Shown: positions 24,727-34,188, counted from the first letter of the stretch. The stretch: 64,000 nucleotides of DNA from Neorhizobium galegae bv. orientalis str. HAMBI 540 (GCF_000731315.1 NZ_HG938354.1:1-64000); one strand, 5' to 3'. Numbers and translations are program-made. Notes: generated from the letters alone by a model not told the origin.

Positions 24727-26099
24727 CAAAACACCTCCTGGGAAACCGGTTGGGCCAGTTTGCGCAGCGCCGGCGTCGCCGCGATATGGCCGTTTTCGGC
24801 ATAAGCCTCGTGATTTTTCTCGATCTCGCCGAGCCGGTAGCGATAGTTGATCATCAGGCCGTAGGACTGGCGCATGCCCTTCGGCGAACGATCGCCGAGG
24901 AAGTTGAGGCGCTCGGCCTGGGCGCCGTTGCCGAGGTGGAACCGCGCGACCGGATCGACCGGCCGACCGTTGCCGCGCCGGACGTTCAGCAGGTAATGCG
25001 CGCCGAGCGGCAGCATGGCGCGCTGAATCTGGTCGAGTTCGCGCTCGCCGGCCGATGCCCAATCCCCTTCGAGCTGGGCCAAAAGCCGCTGCTTTTCTCG
25101 GGCGATCTCCGCGCTGTCGGTGACACGGCTCTCGCCACGCAGCCAGGCGCCGAAGCCCGGTATGGGAGAGAGCGTCACGAAATTCTCCAGCCGCGGCAGG
25201 TCGCGCTTCAGGTCGTTCACCACCTGCTTGATCAGGAAGTTGCCGAGCGAAATGCCGGCAAGGCCGCGCTGGCAATTGGAAATCGAATAGAACACGGCGG
25301 TCGTCGCCTGCTGCACTTCCAGCGGCTGGCGATCACGGGCGAGGAGCGCGTCGACCGAAGCCGGCAGGTGGTCGGTCAGCGCCACCTCGACGAAGATCAG
25401 CGGTTCGTCCTCCAATTGCGGGTGGAAGAAGCCGAAGCAACGGCGGTCGGCCGGCGCCAGCCGTCGGCGCAGATCGTCCCAGCCGTCGATATCGTGCACG
25501 GCCTCATAGCGGATCAGCGCCTCCAGGATATTGGCGGGCGTGGTCCAGTCGATCGATCGCAACATCAGGAAACCCCGGTTGAACCATGAGGAGAAGAGAT
25601 GGCAGAAATCGAGGTCGACCGGCTGCAGCGCCGGTTCCTTGGCCAACATGTCCATCAGGTGCTCGCGCATCTCGACCAGCGTTGCGGTGCCGCGCTTGGC
25701 GAAATTGATGCGGCGGAAAAGCTCCTGCCGGCGCGGCTCGGCCGCCTCGTGCAGCCTAGCAATATTCTCTGCGCTCGGCTCGGTGTTATAGGCGGCCGCC
25801 GCGGCATCCAGGACCGTGCGATCGGGGCCGAAACGGTCCAGCAGCGCGCGCATGAAGGCGTCACGCTCCGGGGCACTTGCCTGGCGGTAGGCTTCGAGGA
25901 AGGCTTCGGCAAGAATGGCGCCGGAGACCTCGCCGCGGCGCGACAGGATCATTTCGGCAAGGCCGGTGAGATCGCGGTTCTGCACCGGCGGCGATGAAAG
26001 GCCGAACAAGGCCCGACCTCGGCCGGACAAAGACTGGATCAGCTCGCCGATAAACGGAGGAGCATCCCACCAGCCGAAAACCGGATCCCTACTGCTCAT
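24726..26099 (-). CDS. matA: Malonyl-CoA decarboxylase (MatA)
   Basis: A 457-residue malonyl-CoA decarboxylase. The N-terminal helical part covers residues 1-150. The catalytic GNAT-like part contains FFHPQLEDEPLIFVEVALTD, TAVFYSISNCQRGLAGISLG, TLSPIPGFGAWL and the C-terminal VARFHLGNGAQAERLNFLGD, all usual for the family. It converts malonyl-CoA to acetyl-CoA plus CO2, completing malonate use with MatB. It is the first gene of the matAB pair. An 8-bp inverted repeat (TTGCATAC and GTATGCAA) lies 22-52 bases upstream of its start and probably binds the local GntR regulator. Confidence 0.94.
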   Translation of the reverse strand: MSSRDPVFGWWDAPPFIGELIQSLSGRGRALFGLSSPPVQNRDLTGLAEMILSRRGEVSGAILAEAFLEAYRQASAPERDAFMRALLDRFGPDRTVLDAAAAAYNTEPSAENIARLHEAAEPRRQELFRRINFAKRGTATLVEMREHLMDMLAKEPALQPVDLDFCHLFSSWFNRGFLMLRSIDWTTPANILEALIRYEAVHDIDGWDDLRRRLAPADRRCFGFFHPQLEDEPLIFVEVALTDHLPASVDALLARDRQPLEVQQATTAVFYSISNCQRGLAGISLGNFLIKQVVNDLKRDLPRLENFVTLSPIPGFGAWLRGESRVTDSAEIAREKQRLLAQLEGDWASAGERELDQIQRAMLPLGAHYLLNVRRGNGRPVDPVARFHLGNGAQAERLNFLGDRSPKGMRQSYGLMINYRYRLGEIEKNHEAYAENGHIAATPALRKLAQPVSQEVF

Positions 26100-26120
26100 C
26101 TTTTTTCTCCTACCCCTTCA

Positions 26121-26151
26121 TTGCATACAACAGATGGGTGATCGTATGCAA
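26121..26151. promoter_or_regulatory. Inverted-repeat operator upstream of matAB
   Basis: Perfect 8-bp arms TTGCATAC (26121-26128) and GTATGCAA (26144-26151) are separated by 15 bases. The arm sequence recurs upstream of the CxxC protein gene. A FadR-subclass GntR protein encoded at 19765-20454 is the obvious binder. The spacing of about two helical turns between half-sites fits dimer binding on one face. Confidence 0.65.
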
Positions 26152-26180
26152 GCGAAGGTGCAAGGCTGGCGCCTGTCGCG

Positions 26181-27401
26181 CTATTCCATGGCGAGGATCA
26201 TGTTGCGGACGACGGGATAGATTTCCTTCTCCCAGCGGCGGCCGCTGAAGACGCCATAGTGTCCGACATTGGCCTGCAAATGATGGCGGCGCAGGTGCGG
26301 GCGTAGCGAATGACAGAGGTCATGGGCTGCAGACGTCTGGCCAAGCCCGCAGATATCGTCGCGCCCGCCTTCGACGGTCAGCAGCGCCGTGGCGCGGATA
26401 TGGTTCGGGTCCACCTTGCGGCCATGGTGGGTGTAGTTGCCGCTCGCCAGCTCCGCCCTCTGGAACACCCGATCGATGGTCTCGATATAAAATTCTTCGG
26501 TCATGTCGAGCACGGCGAAATATTCGTCGTAGAAATGCTTGATCTTGTCCGCCTCGGCGGTCTCGCCATTGGCGAGGTGGCGGTAGAGCTTGCGATGCGC
26601 CTCGACATGCCGCTCCATGTTCATGCTCATGAAGGCGACGAGCTGCAGGAAACCGGGATAAACGCGCCGCCCGCTGCCGGGAAAGCCCATCGGAACACCG
26701 GTGATCAGCTCGCTCTTGAACCAGGACAGCGGCTTTGAGACCGCAAGTTCGTTGACCTTGGTCGGGCTCTCGCGGGTGTCGACCGGTCCGGCCATCAGCG
26801 TCATGGTGCGCGGAGTTGCCGGGTTCTTTGCCTCCGACATCACCGCAACGGCGACGAGCGCCTGTACGCAGGGCTGGCAGACGGCGAGGATATGTCCGCG
26901 CGGACCAATCTCTTCCAGGAAGCGGATAATGTAGTCGACATAATCGTCCATGCCGAAGCGGCCGGCGGACGTGGATACGTCCCGCGCATTGGCCCAGTCG
27001 GTGACGTAGACGTCATGATCCTTCAGCAGCGTCTGGACGGTGCCGCGCAGCAGCGTCGCGAAATGGCCGGAGAGCGGTGCGACCACCAGCACCCGCGGAC
27101 GGGGCGTATCGACATCGGCCACAAAATGCAGGAGCCGGCCGAAGGGCAGGTCGAGCGCCGTCTCGACTGATATCGGCACGTCGCGATTGCCGATCGTCAC
27201 CGAGGTGATCTCGAATTCCGGCCGCTCGTGAGAAATCTTGAAGCGGGACATCAATTCCAGTGCTGCGGCAGCATGCCGACCCATTTCGGAGCCGGCGCCG
27301 AAGAACAATGTCGAAGACATCAGTTGCAGGCGTCGGGCCATATCCCGTATCGGGGCGAGGAGGTCGTCCTGGAATTGATAGGCCTGATAGAGCATGAACA
27401 T
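26181..27401 (-). CDS. phaZ: Intracellular polyhydroxyalkanoate depolymerase
   Basis: A 406-residue intracellular PHB depolymerase that mobilises stored polyester. The nucleophile elbow is AVCQPCVQALVAV, with a cysteine where secreted depolymerases have serine, as in known PhaZ1 enzymes. MTLMAGPVDTRESPTKVNEL and a C-terminal VGHYGVFSGRRW (catalytic His) complete the alpha/beta-hydrolase triad region. The start is ATG 27401 or ATG 27395, with GAGCGGGGA in front. It is divergent from a glutathione transferase gene, with about 110 bases between. It is not obviously part of the malonate unit, although both feed acetyl-CoA metabolism. Confidence 0.92.
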   Translation of the reverse strand: MFMLYQAYQFQDDLLAPIRDMARRLQLMSSTLFFGAGSEMGRHAAAALELMSRFKISHERPEFEITSVTIGNRDVPISVETALDLPFGRLLHFVADVDTPRPRVLVVAPLSGHFATLLRGTVQTLLKDHDVYVTDWANARDVSTSAGRFGMDDYVDYIIRFLEEIGPRGHILAVCQPCVQALVAVAVMSEAKNPATPRTMTLMAGPVDTRESPTKVNELAVSKPLSWFKSELITGVPMGFPGSGRRVYPGFLQLVAFMSMNMERHVEAHRKLYRHLANGETAEADKIKHFYDEYFAVLDMTEEFYIETIDRVFQRAELASGNYTHHGRKVDPNHIRATALLTVEGGRDDICGLGQTSAAHDLCHSLRPHLRRHHLQANVGHYGVFSGRRWEKEIYPVVRNMILAME

Positions 27402-27512
27402 GTCCCCGCTCACCGCAAAAATGCGGCAGTGCAAAAATGCTAGTGCAATATGTCTCGCGATGCGAGAAGATTGTCTTCGGACTGCATGATTGTCCGGCAA
27501 GGATTGAAACTG

Positions 27513-28166
27513 ATGACGCAGGCGGCACTGACGATCTCCTCGAAAAATTATTCCTCCTGGTCGCTGCGCGGTTGGCTTCTGTGCCGCATGGCGGGGCTGG
27601 ATTTCGAGGAAGTGCTGGTGGAGATGAACGACGACGCGCGCCAGGAGCTGCTGCTCCTGTCGCCCTCCGTGCTGGTGCCGCGGTTGACCCATGATGGCGT
27701 CAACGTCTGGGATACGCTGGCGATTGCCGAATATCTGAACGAAATCACGCCGGATGCCGGTCTCTGGCCGGCCGACATTGCCGACCGCGCCCGTTGTCGT
27801 GCGGTCTCCGGGGAAATGCATTCGGGCTTCCACAACCTTCGCTCGGCCCTGCCGATGAACCTCAAGGCCCGGCACGAACGCTTCAAGATCTTTTCCGGCG
27901 CACGGCCGGATGTCGAGCGGGTCAAGGCGATCTGGACCGAATGCCTGGAGGCAAGCGGCGGACCTTGGCTGTTCGGCGCTAATCCGACGGTGGCGGATGC
28001 CATGTATGCGCCGGTCTGCAGCCGCTTCCGTACCTATGCGGTCGAGCTTGAACCGAAGCTTGCGGCTTACGCCGACGCTGTCCTCGCCTGGCCTCTGATG
28101 CTCGAATGGACCGAAGGGGCGCTTGCGGAACCGGACGAAATCGTCGAGTTGGAAGTGGAATTCTAG
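27513..28166 (+). CDS. Glutathione S-transferase family protein
   Basis: A 217-residue GST-fold protein. The N-terminal thioredoxin-like domain begins with SSKNYSSWSLRGWLLCRMAG, where the SSWS serine is the likely glutathione-activating residue, followed by VLVPRLTHDGVNVWDTLAIA. The helical C-terminal domain spans about residues 90-210. Start at the ATG preceded by AAGGA; a further upstream ATG (27450) lacks a good site. Its stop lies 24 bases before kynA, so the two are probably co-transcribed, which hints at a role in aromatic or tryptophan breakdown. The substrate is unknown. Confidence 0.88.
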   Translation: MTQAALTISSKNYSSWSLRGWLLCRMAGLDFEEVLVEMNDDARQELLLLSPSVLVPRLTHDGVNVWDTLAIAEYLNEITPDAGLWPADIADRARCRAVSGEMHSGFHNLRSALPMNLKARHERFKIFSGARPDVERVKAIWTECLEASGGPWLFGANPTVADAMYAPVCSRFRTYAVELEPKLAAYADAVLAWPLMLEWTEGALAEPDEIVELEVEF

Positions 28167-28190
28167 ACCGCGAAAGACATATCGGACATT

Positions 28191-29030
28191 ATGAGCTCGA
28201 AACCTTACGATCCCGGCGAAGACGGCGCGGAAATGTCTTTTCGCGAGAAGATGTCCTATTCCGACTACCTGCATCTCGAAAAGGTGCTCGACGCGCAGGA
28301 GCCGATCTCGGCGGCGCATGACGAACTGCTGTTCATCATCCAGCACCAGACGTCCGAATTGTGGATGAAGCTTGCGATCCACGAGATCACCTCGGCGATC
28401 GAAGCCATCCGCAACGATGATCCGCAACCGGCCTTCAAGATGCTCACCCGCGTCGCCCGGATTTTCGAGCAACTCAACAATGCCTGGGACGTGTTGCGCA
28501 CCATGACGCCCAGCGAATATACGGAATTCCGCGCCTCGCTCGGCCAGTCTTCCGGCTTCCAGTCCTATCAGTATCGGGCGATCGAGTTCCTTGCCGGCAA
28601 TCGCAACGTGGCGATGCTCGGGCCGCATGCGCATCGGCCCGATATCATCGAGAAGCTGGAGGGCATCCTTGCCCACCCGAGCCTTTACGACGAGGCGCTG
28701 ATGCTGCTTTCTCGGCGCGGCTTCGATATCGGCGAGGACGCAGCAAGAACCGACTGGCGCACAAAACGACCTGAGAACGAGCAGGTGCTGGAGGCCTGGA
28801 AACAGGTCTACAGTGCGCCCGGCACCTATTGGGAGCTTTACGAACTCGCCGAAAAGCTGGTCGACTTCGAGGACTATTTCCGCCGCTGGCGATTCAACCA
28901 TGTTACCACGGTGGAACGGGTGATCGGCTTCAAGCGTGGCACGGGCGGCACGTCGGGAACGTCGTATCTGAAGAAGATGCTGGAGGTCGAACTGTTTCCC
29001 GAACTCTGGCGGGTGCGTACCGTTCTGTAA
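28191..29030 (+). CDS. kynA: Tryptophan 2,3-dioxygenase
   Basis: A 279-residue heme dioxygenase that opens the indole ring of L-tryptophan to N-formylkynurenine, the first step of the kynurenine pathway. Typical blocks are [40 protein letters not shown] (heme-pocket His in the HQTSELW stretch), [16 protein letters not shown] and the C-terminal [20 protein letters not shown], which contains the substrate-binding loop. Length fits bacterial TDOs. kynB and kynU are not in the window. It probably forms an operon with the preceding glutathione transferase. Confidence 0.96.
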   Translation: MSSKPYDPGEDGAEMSFREKMSYSDYLHLEKVLDAQEPISAAHDELLFIIQHQTSELWMKLAIHEITSAIEAIRNDDPQPAFKMLTRVARIFEQLNNAWDVLRTMTPSEYTEFRASLGQSSGFQSYQYRAIEFLAGNRNVAMLGPHAHRPDIIEKLEGILAHPSLYDEALMLLSRRGFDIGEDAARTDWRTKRPENEQVLEAWKQVYSAPGTYWELYELAEKLVDFEDYFRRWRFNHVTTVERVIGFKRGTGGTSGTSYLKKMLEVELFPELWRVRTVL

Positions 29031-29104
29031 GCCGAGTGAAGCTGGAAGCTGCCGGTTGGTGATCTTCTCGAGCCGGGCTATGTTGGCTCAAACGCGAGGA
29101 GCCG

Positions 29105-29914
29105 ATGCGCGCGAAGGGACGAAACGGATTTCGGATGTTTCGATGCGGCATGGCCGGCGTGCAGGCGGTCGTGGCCCGCTCCGACCACCATTTTGCCCGT
29201 CACACCCATGACCAGTACGGCATCGGCGTGATCGAGAGCGGCGCCCAGAAGTCCGCAAGCGGACGCGGTCCGGTGGAAGCCGGACCGGGCGACGTCATCA
29301 CCGTCAACCCCGGCGAAGTGCACGACGGCGCGCCGATCGGCGATGAAGGGCGTTTGTGGCAGATGCTCTATTTCGATCCGGATGTGATCGCCCGTGCCGT
29401 CGCCGATATCCGCCAGGGCAGGCCCGGCGATTTCGAATTTGCCGATCCGGTGCTGCGGCAGCCGCCGCAGGCCGCGACGATGCGGCAGCTGTTCACGGCG
29501 ATGACCGTCGAGCAAGCCGGCGCCGAACTCCGCCGCCAGGAATTGCTGCTGACGCTGCTGGCCGAGGTGATGCGGGACGCACCGGAGCCGAAACCGGTAC
29601 CGCAAGCGATCCGGGCAGCGCGCGAGCGGATTGATGACGATCCGGCCAAAGCGGTCACCCTTGCCGATCTGGCGGGCCTTGCCGGCCTTAGCCAGTTCCA
29701 GCTCCTGCGCGCTTTCGACAGGGCAATGAGGCTTACCCCGCATGCCTACCTGATCCAGCGACGTGTCCAGCTGGCGCGAAAACTGATCGCCGGCGGGGCG
29801 GGACTTGCGGAGGCGGCGCTGGCCAGCGGCTTTGCCGACCAGAGTCACATGACACGCGTCTTCACCCGCAGTTTCGGGATTTCCCCACGCCTCTACGCGG
29901 TTGCGGTGCGTTGA
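29105..29914 (+). CDS. AraC-family transcriptional regulator
   Basis: A 269-residue regulator. The N-terminal cupin-like sensor covers about residues 15-150 (HTHDQYGIGVIESGAQ, GPGDVITVNPGEVHDG). The C-terminal double helix-turn-helix covers about 170-265 (TLADLAGLAGLSQFQLLRAF, ALASGFADQSHMTRVFTRSF). Start at the ATG with GAGGAG just upstream. It lies 75 bases behind kynA on the same strand and may regulate kynA or neighbouring genes, but no operator was recognised. AraC proteins of this layout often control amino-acid exporters or small catabolic genes. Confidence 0.9.
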   Translation: MRAKGRNGFRMFRCGMAGVQAVVARSDHHFARHTHDQYGIGVIESGAQKSASGRGPVEAGPGDVITVNPGEVHDGAPIGDEGRLWQMLYFDPDVIARAVADIRQGRPGDFEFADPVLRQPPQAATMRQLFTAMTVEQAGAELRRQELLLTLLAEVMRDAPEPKPVPQAIRAARERIDDDPAKAVTLADLAGLAGLSQFQLLRAFDRAMRLTPHAYLIQRRVQLARKLIAGGAGLAEAALASGFADQSHMTRVFTRSFGISPRLYAVAVR

Positions 29915-30027
29915 TCGCAGACGTACAGCAGCTTTCGCGGAGGACAAGCGGATGACGCTTGCTCTCCATTGCGGGAATGTTAGGCTTTGCCTTCGGATAT
30001 CCATCTGACACCGGGAGGGCTCAGACA

Positions 30028-30450
30028 ATGGCCGCATGCTTCAGATACATCGTCAACGATGTAAAGTCGGCGATTGACTTCTACTCAGCACACCTTGGCT
30101 TCAAGCTCGAGATGCACCCCGCCCCGCCTTTCGCGGAAATCTCACGTGGCGACATGCATCTCTATCTCTCCCAGCCGAACCCGCGGGGTGGCGGCGGTGC
30201 GCCGATGCCGTCCGGAGAGCAGCAGGCACCCGGCGGGTGGAATCGCATCCATCTGACCGTCGACGACCTGGATGGGATGGTTGAGCGGCTGAAACTGGCC
30301 GGCTGCGGCTTCCGCAACGAGATCATCCAGGGGACGGGCGGCAAGCAGATTTTACTGGAGGATCCGTCCGGAAACCTGATCGAACTGTTCGAGCCGAACA
30401 CGCCCGCTTATCGCGCCCCCGGCTCAGGCACGAAGACCGCCGGCGGTTGA
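30028..30450 (+). CDS. VOC/glyoxalase-fold protein
   Basis: A 140-residue vicinal-oxygen-chelate fold protein related to glyoxalase and bleomycin-resistance proteins. It begins MAACFRYIVNDVKSAIDFYS and has HLTVDDLDGMVERLKLAGCG and ILLEDPSGNLIELFEPN, with the terminal Glu being the usual metal ligand. Start at the ATG with GGGAGG 9 bases upstream; the frame is open further upstream without a good site. The substrate is unknown. Its stop codon lies inside a strong stem-loop shared with the convergent ABM gene. Confidence 0.82.
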   Translation: MAACFRYIVNDVKSAIDFYSAHLGFKLEMHPAPPFAEISRGDMHLYLSQPNPRGGGGAPMPSGEQQAPGGWNRIHLTVDDLDGMVERLKLAGCGFRNEIIQGTGGKQILLEDPSGNLIELFEPNTPAYRAPGSGTKTAGG

Positions 30451-30459
30451 CCGGCGGTC
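30435..30459. terminator. Convergent stem-loop between VOC and ABM genes
   Basis: Nine-base perfect arms GACCGCCGG (30435-30443) and CCGGCGGTC (30451-30459) enclose a 7-base loop that contains the VOC stop codon. It lies between two converging genes and probably ends or insulates both transcripts. No T-run is present. Confidence 0.55.
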
Positions 30460-30466
30460 GACGAAC

Positions 30467-30790
30467 TCAGGACAGCGCCAGATCGAAGACGTGGTGATGG
30501 ATGTGGCCGTCGAACATGTCCAGTAGCCCCTTGGTCATGTCCCGGCTCTCGTAGCGCACGGGCGATTCCAGCGCCGCGGCCAGCGCCTCGCGGCTTTCGT
30601 ACATGGTCGACAGCACCATCGGATAGGACGGTGCACCTTCATCGCGCGCGATATTGTAGAGCACGCGCACTTCCTTGATGCCCGGAAAAGCCAACCACAT
30701 AGGCATCAGCTTCTCGGCCACATAGGTCTTGAACGCCTCTTCCTGGCCGGCATGGATCCTGCCTTCGAAAAAGGCCTGACGGATGATCAT
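30467..30790 (-). CDS. Dimeric alpha-beta barrel (ABM/EthD-like) small protein
   Basis: A 107-residue protein of the ferredoxin-like dimeric alpha-beta barrel type. It begins MIIRQAFFEGRIHAGQEEAF and ends HIHHHVFDLALS, with a His-rich patch near the C-terminus. Start at the ATG with GGAG 7 bases upstream; the frame extends upstream but overlaps the 3' end of the preceding gene. It lies 73 bases behind the 2-hydroxyacid dehydrogenase and is probably the last gene of the LacI-controlled unit. Members of this fold are monooxygenases or ligand-binding accessory proteins; the role here is unknown. Confidence 0.75.
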   Translation of the reverse strand: MIIRQAFFEGRIHAGQEEAFKTYVAEKLMPMWLAFPGIKEVRVLYNIARDEGAPSYPMVLSTMYESREALAAALESPVRYESRDMTKGLLDMFDGHIHHHVFDLALS

Positions 30791-30863
30791 CTTGTTTCTC
30801 CGGCTCACTTTTGCGCTGCGCAATTCCGAACGGAAAACCGCTTCACACTTTTCCTGGAATTGC

Positions 30864-31799
30864 TCAATTGACGGTGGTCGGCGGCTTTTCGCCGGCGAAA
30901 TGCGCGGCGATATTGGCAAGCACCAGCTCCCCCATGGCGACGCGGGTCTCGACCGTGGCGCTGCCCTGGTGCGGCATCAGCACCGTGTTCGGCGCGGTGA
31001 AGAAATCTTCGCGAATGCGTGGTTCGTCGAGATAGACGTCGAGACCGGCTGCGCCGATCGTGCCGTCGTTGAGGGCGGCGAGCAGCGCGTTTTCGTCGAC
31101 GACGCTGCCGCGGGCGATATTGATCAGGATACCCTTCGGTCCCAGCGCCTTGAGAACCTCACCATTGACGATGTCTTTCGTCTGCGCATTCGCGGCAACG
31201 ATGACGCACAGCACGTCGCTGTCTTGCGCCAGTGCCACCGGCGAGGCGCAGGACTTCCAGGTCGTGTCCTTGACCGGCGAGCGGTTCCAGAAGTGCACGT
31301 CCATGCCGAAGGCTTCGGCGCGGCGGCCAAAGGCCTTGCCGATCTGGCCGAGGCCGAGAATACCGAGACGCTTGCCCTTGGGGCTATGCCCAAGCGGAAA
31401 GCCTTCCTTGCCCCATTTGCCGGCGCGTACGAAGGCGTCGCCCTTGGCGACATGGCGTAACACGCCGAGCATCAGCGCAATGCCCATGTCGGCGACGTCA
31501 TCGGTCAGCACGCCGGGCGTGGTGGTGACGTCGATATTGCGGCTGCGGGTGAATTTGAGATCGACCTTGTCGGTGCCGACGCCGTTGATGGCGATGACGC
31601 CGAGCGACGGCAGCTTCTCGATCCATTCGTTGGAAAGGCCAGTGCCGCCGCCGGTCGCGACCGCGCGGATGTTCGGCAACGCCGCTTCCAGCGTTTCCTT
31701 CTGCGCCGGGTCATACAGTCTATGCACGGTATAGGCGGCATCGAGCTGGTCTTCGATGAACTGCATCATCGGTTCCACAAGCAGGATATCTGGTTTCAT
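30864..31799 (-). CDS. D-2-hydroxyacid dehydrogenase (GhrB/hydroxypyruvate reductase-like)
   Basis: A 311-residue NAD(P)-dependent D-isomer-specific dehydrogenase. The Rossmann motif is LGILGLGQIGKAFGRRAEAF. Catalytic residues are visible: Arg in NIARGSVVDE, Glu in the DVYLDEPRIR region and His in MPHQGSATVETR. AAGG-type ribosome site (AAGGAG) sits 8 bases before the ATG. It follows the amino-acid-type ABC ATPase gene by 38 bases on the same strand, so it probably acts on the imported compound, either a 2-keto or D-2-hydroxy acid. Control by the LacI protein upstream is likely. Confidence 0.9.
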   Translation of the reverse strand: MKPDILLVEPMMQFIEDQLDAAYTVHRLYDPAQKETLEAALPNIRAVATGGGTGLSNEWIEKLPSLGVIAINGVGTDKVDLKFTRSRNIDVTTTPGVLTDDVADMGIALMLGVLRHVAKGDAFVRAGKWGKEGFPLGHSPKGKRLGILGLGQIGKAFGRRAEAFGMDVHFWNRSPVKDTTWKSCASPVALAQDSDVLCVIVAANAQTKDIVNGEVLKALGPKGILINIARGSVVDENALLAALNDGTIGAAGLDVYLDEPRIREDFFTAPNTVLMPHQGSATVETRVAMGELVLANIAAHFAGEKPPTTVN

Positions 31800-31837
31800 G
31801 TCCGGAACTCCTTAATTTCAATGAGTGGCAGCAGCGT

Positions 31838-32617
31838 TCAAGAGATCTGTCCGAGGAAGATCTTCAGGCGCTCGTTCTTGGGATTGCCGAAGAATTCTTC
31901 CGGCGCGGCGGTTTCGAGGATCTCGCCGCGGTCCATGAAGATCACCCGGTCGGCGACCTGGCGGGCAAAGCCCATTTCATGAGTGACGCAGAGCATGGTC
32001 ATGCCCTCCTTGGCGAGATCGATCATGGTGTCGAGCACTTCCTTGACCATTTCCGGATCAAGCGCCGAGGTCGGCTCGTCGAACAGCATGATCTTCGGGT
32101 TCATGCACAGCGCCCGCGCGATCGCGACACGCTGCTGCTGGCCGCCGGAAAGCTGGGCGGGATATTTTTCCGCCTGTTCGGGAATGCGCACCCGTTCCAG
32201 GTATTTGCGAGCGGTCTTCTCCGCCTCGACCTTGGAAATGCCGCGCACCTTCATCGGCGCCAGCGTACAGTTTTCCAGGACCGTCATATGCGGGAAGAGG
32301 TTGAACTGCTGGAAGACCATGCCGGTCTCCTGGCGGACGATATCGACGTTCTTGCCGCCGGCGGTCAGGTCATGGCCGTCGACGACGATTTTGCCCTTCT
32401 GGATCGTCTCCAGCTGGTTGATGCAGCGGATCAGCGTCGACTTGCCGGAGCCGGAAGGGCCGCAGATGACGATCCGCTCCCCCCGGTTGACCGACAGTTC
32501 GACGTCCTTCAGCGCGTGAAAGCCGCCATACCACTTGTTGACGCCTTCCATCCTGACGGCGAGTTCGGAAGTTCCTCGCGTGGCCGCGGCCGATGCGTTT
32601 GCGTTCACCTCAGTCAT
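31838..32617 (-). CDS. Amino-acid-type ABC transporter ATP-binding protein
   Basis: A 259-residue GlnQ/HisP-type ATPase. Walker A is [18 protein letters not shown], the Q-loop [12 protein letters not shown], the signature [14 protein letters not shown], Walker [17 protein letters not shown] and the switch VTHEMGFA. The start at MTEVNANA has GGGAG 9 bases upstream; the roughly 20-residue Ala/Asn-rich leader before [10 protein letters not shown] is common in rhizobial homologues. It serves the two permeases and binding protein encoded just upstream on the same strand. Confidence 0.94.
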   Translation of the reverse strand: MTEVNANASAAATRGTSELAVRMEGVNKWYGGFHALKDVELSVNRGERIVICGPSGSGKSTLIRCINQLETIQKGKIVVDGHDLTAGGKNVDIVRQETGMVFQQFNLFPHMTVLENCTLAPMKVRGISKVEAEKTARKYLERVRIPEQAEKYPAQLSGGQQQRVAIARALCMNPKIMLFDEPTSALDPEMVKEVLDTMIDLAKEGMTMLCVTHEMGFARQVADRVIFMDRGEILETAAPEEFFGNPKNERLKIFLGQIS

Positions 32618-32663
32618 TGCGAGGAACTCCCTTTCGATCTCAGTTCTGGGCGTGGTTCTGGTC

Positions 32664-33464
32664 TTACTTGGCGTTGGCGACGAAGTCCGGCAGCGGAGCG
32701 CCGAGCCACTTTTCATGGATCTTGCCGAGTTCGCCATTGGCCTTCACCTTGGCGATGAAGGCGTTGACAGCCGTCAACAGCTCGCTCGAGCCCTTGCGCA
32801 CGGCGATCCCCTGAACCTGCTGGCTAAGTTGAAGCTTCTGGGTGAACCGGCCGGGAGCGGCCTTTTCGATCTGGGCGGCGACAACGTTCGAGACGCCGAT
32901 CAGCTGTACCTGGCCGGACAACAGGGCCTGTACTGCGCTGGCATCGTCGTCGAAACGCTGGATCTTGGCATCCTTAGGGGCGATCTTGGTGACGCCGGTA
33001 TCCTGCGTCGAGGCGCGGGCGACGCCGATCGTCTTGCCGGAGAGGTCTTCCGGCTTGGAGACCTCGGTCGCCTTGGCGCCGAACACGCCGATCGAGATGC
33101 CGGCATAGGGCTGCGAGAAGTCGACGCTCTTGGCGCGTTCTTCGGTGATGCCGAGCGAGGCGACAAGCAGGTCGACCTGGTTGCTCTGCAGGTAGGGAAT
33201 GCGGTTCGGGCCGGTGACCGGAACGATCTGCACCTTCACGCCGAATTCCTTGGCGAGCAGCTTTGCCACGTCGGCGTCATAACCGTCCGGCTCGTTCGAG
33301 GTGTTCATGATCCCGAACGGCGGGAAGTCGACCAGCATGCCGATCTTGACGGTGCCTGCGGATTTGATGCTCTCGACGGTCTGCGCCGATGCGGTGGAGG
33401 CGCCTGCGCCGATCATCAGGCCTGCGCCGATGACGGCCATAACCATGCGTCTAGAAATGTTCAT
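32664..33464 (-). CDS. Amino-acid-type periplasmic binding protein
   Basis: A 266-residue family-3 solute-binding protein. The signal peptide ([20 protein letters not shown], cleavage after ASTASA near residue 27) precedes [39 protein letters not shown] and [20 protein letters not shown]. These are the canonical features of polar amino-acid receptors. The expected carboxylate-binding Arg lies in the [12 protein letters not shown] stretch. Gene order permease-permease-receptor-ATPase, together with a hydroxyacid dehydrogenase downstream, leaves open that the ligand is a 2-oxo/hydroxy or D-amino acid. Confidence 0.93.
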   Translation of the reverse strand: MNISRRMVMAVIGAGLMIGAGASTASAQTVESIKSAGTVKIGMLVDFPPFGIMNTSNEPDGYDADVAKLLAKEFGVKVQIVPVTGPNRIPYLQSNQVDLLVASLGITEERAKSVDFSQPYAGISIGVFGAKATEVSKPEDLSGKTIGVARASTQDTGVTKIAPKDAKIQRFDDDASAVQALLSGQVQLIGVSNVVAAQIEKAAPGRFTQKLQLSQQVQGIAVRKGSSELLTAVNAFIAKVKANGELGKIHEKWLGAPLPDFVANAK

Positions 33465-33515
33465 TTTCCTACCCTTTTCTGTTGCACCGGTTTCCTCCCT
33501 CCGGCTCGGGTCCCG

Positions 33516-34178
33516 TCAACGTGCCGTTGCGCGGGAAAATCTGAGTTCCATGCGTCGCGCCAGCACCGAAAGCGGCCAGCAGAGGACGAAATAGACCGCG
33601 GCTACCGTGCCAAACACCATGAACGGGCTGAACGTGGCGTTGTTGATGATCTGGCCCTGGCGGGTGAGTTCGGTAAAGCCGATGATCGCTGCCAGCGAGG
33701 TGCCCTTGATCAGCTGCACCAGGAAGCCGACCGTCGGCGCCACCGCGATCTTCGAGGCCTGCGGCAGGACGATGTAGCGCATCCGGTTATAGTAGCGCAG
33801 GCCAAGCGCGGTCGCGGCCTCCCGCTGACCCGGCGGCACCGCCTCGATGCAGCCGCGCCAGATTTCGCCCAGAAATGCGCTGGCATGCAGGGTAAGCGCG
33901 ACGGTTGCGGCAAGCCATGGGTTGATGGCGAAACCGAGGATGTTCATGCCGAAAAACACCAGGAAGAGCTGCATCAAGAGCGGCGTTCCCTGGAAGACGC
34001 GGATGAAGCCGGTGGCGATCCGCCGCGGCCATTTCGCATCCGAGACGCGCATGAGCGCGATCAGCAGCCCGCCGATGCCGCCGCCGGCAAAGGCGATCGC
34101 CGACAGCGCAATGGTCCACTGCGCGGCAAGCACGATGATCCAGAATTCGTTGATGCCGAAAGGTCTGATCAATGGCAT
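33516..34178 (-). CDS. Amino-acid-type ABC transporter permease (second)
   Basis: A 220-residue HisM/GlnP-type inner-membrane protein with about five membrane segments. The EAA-type loop reads REAATALGLRYYNRMRYIVL. Opening hydrophobic segment FWIIVLAAQWTIALSAIAFA. It starts 10 bases after the stop of the first permease gene and is therefore translationally linked to it. The two permeases form the heteromeric channel. Confidence 0.93.
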   Translation of the reverse strand: MPLIRPFGINEFWIIVLAAQWTIALSAIAFAGGGIGGLLIALMRVSDAKWPRRIATGFIRVFQGTPLLMQLFLVFFGMNILGFAINPWLAATVALTLHASAFLGEIWRGCIEAVPPGQREAATALGLRYYNRMRYIVLPQASKIAVAPTVGFLVQLIKGTSLAAIIGFTELTRQGQIINNATFSPFMVFGTVAAVYFVLCWPLSVLARRMELRFSRATAR

Positions 34179-34188
34179 GGCCAGGCTC

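Noticed and set aside
27402..28901. Upstream extension of the phaZ frame (906 codons in total)
   Set aside because: It is antisense to the glutathione transferase and kynA genes, which have clear family motifs.
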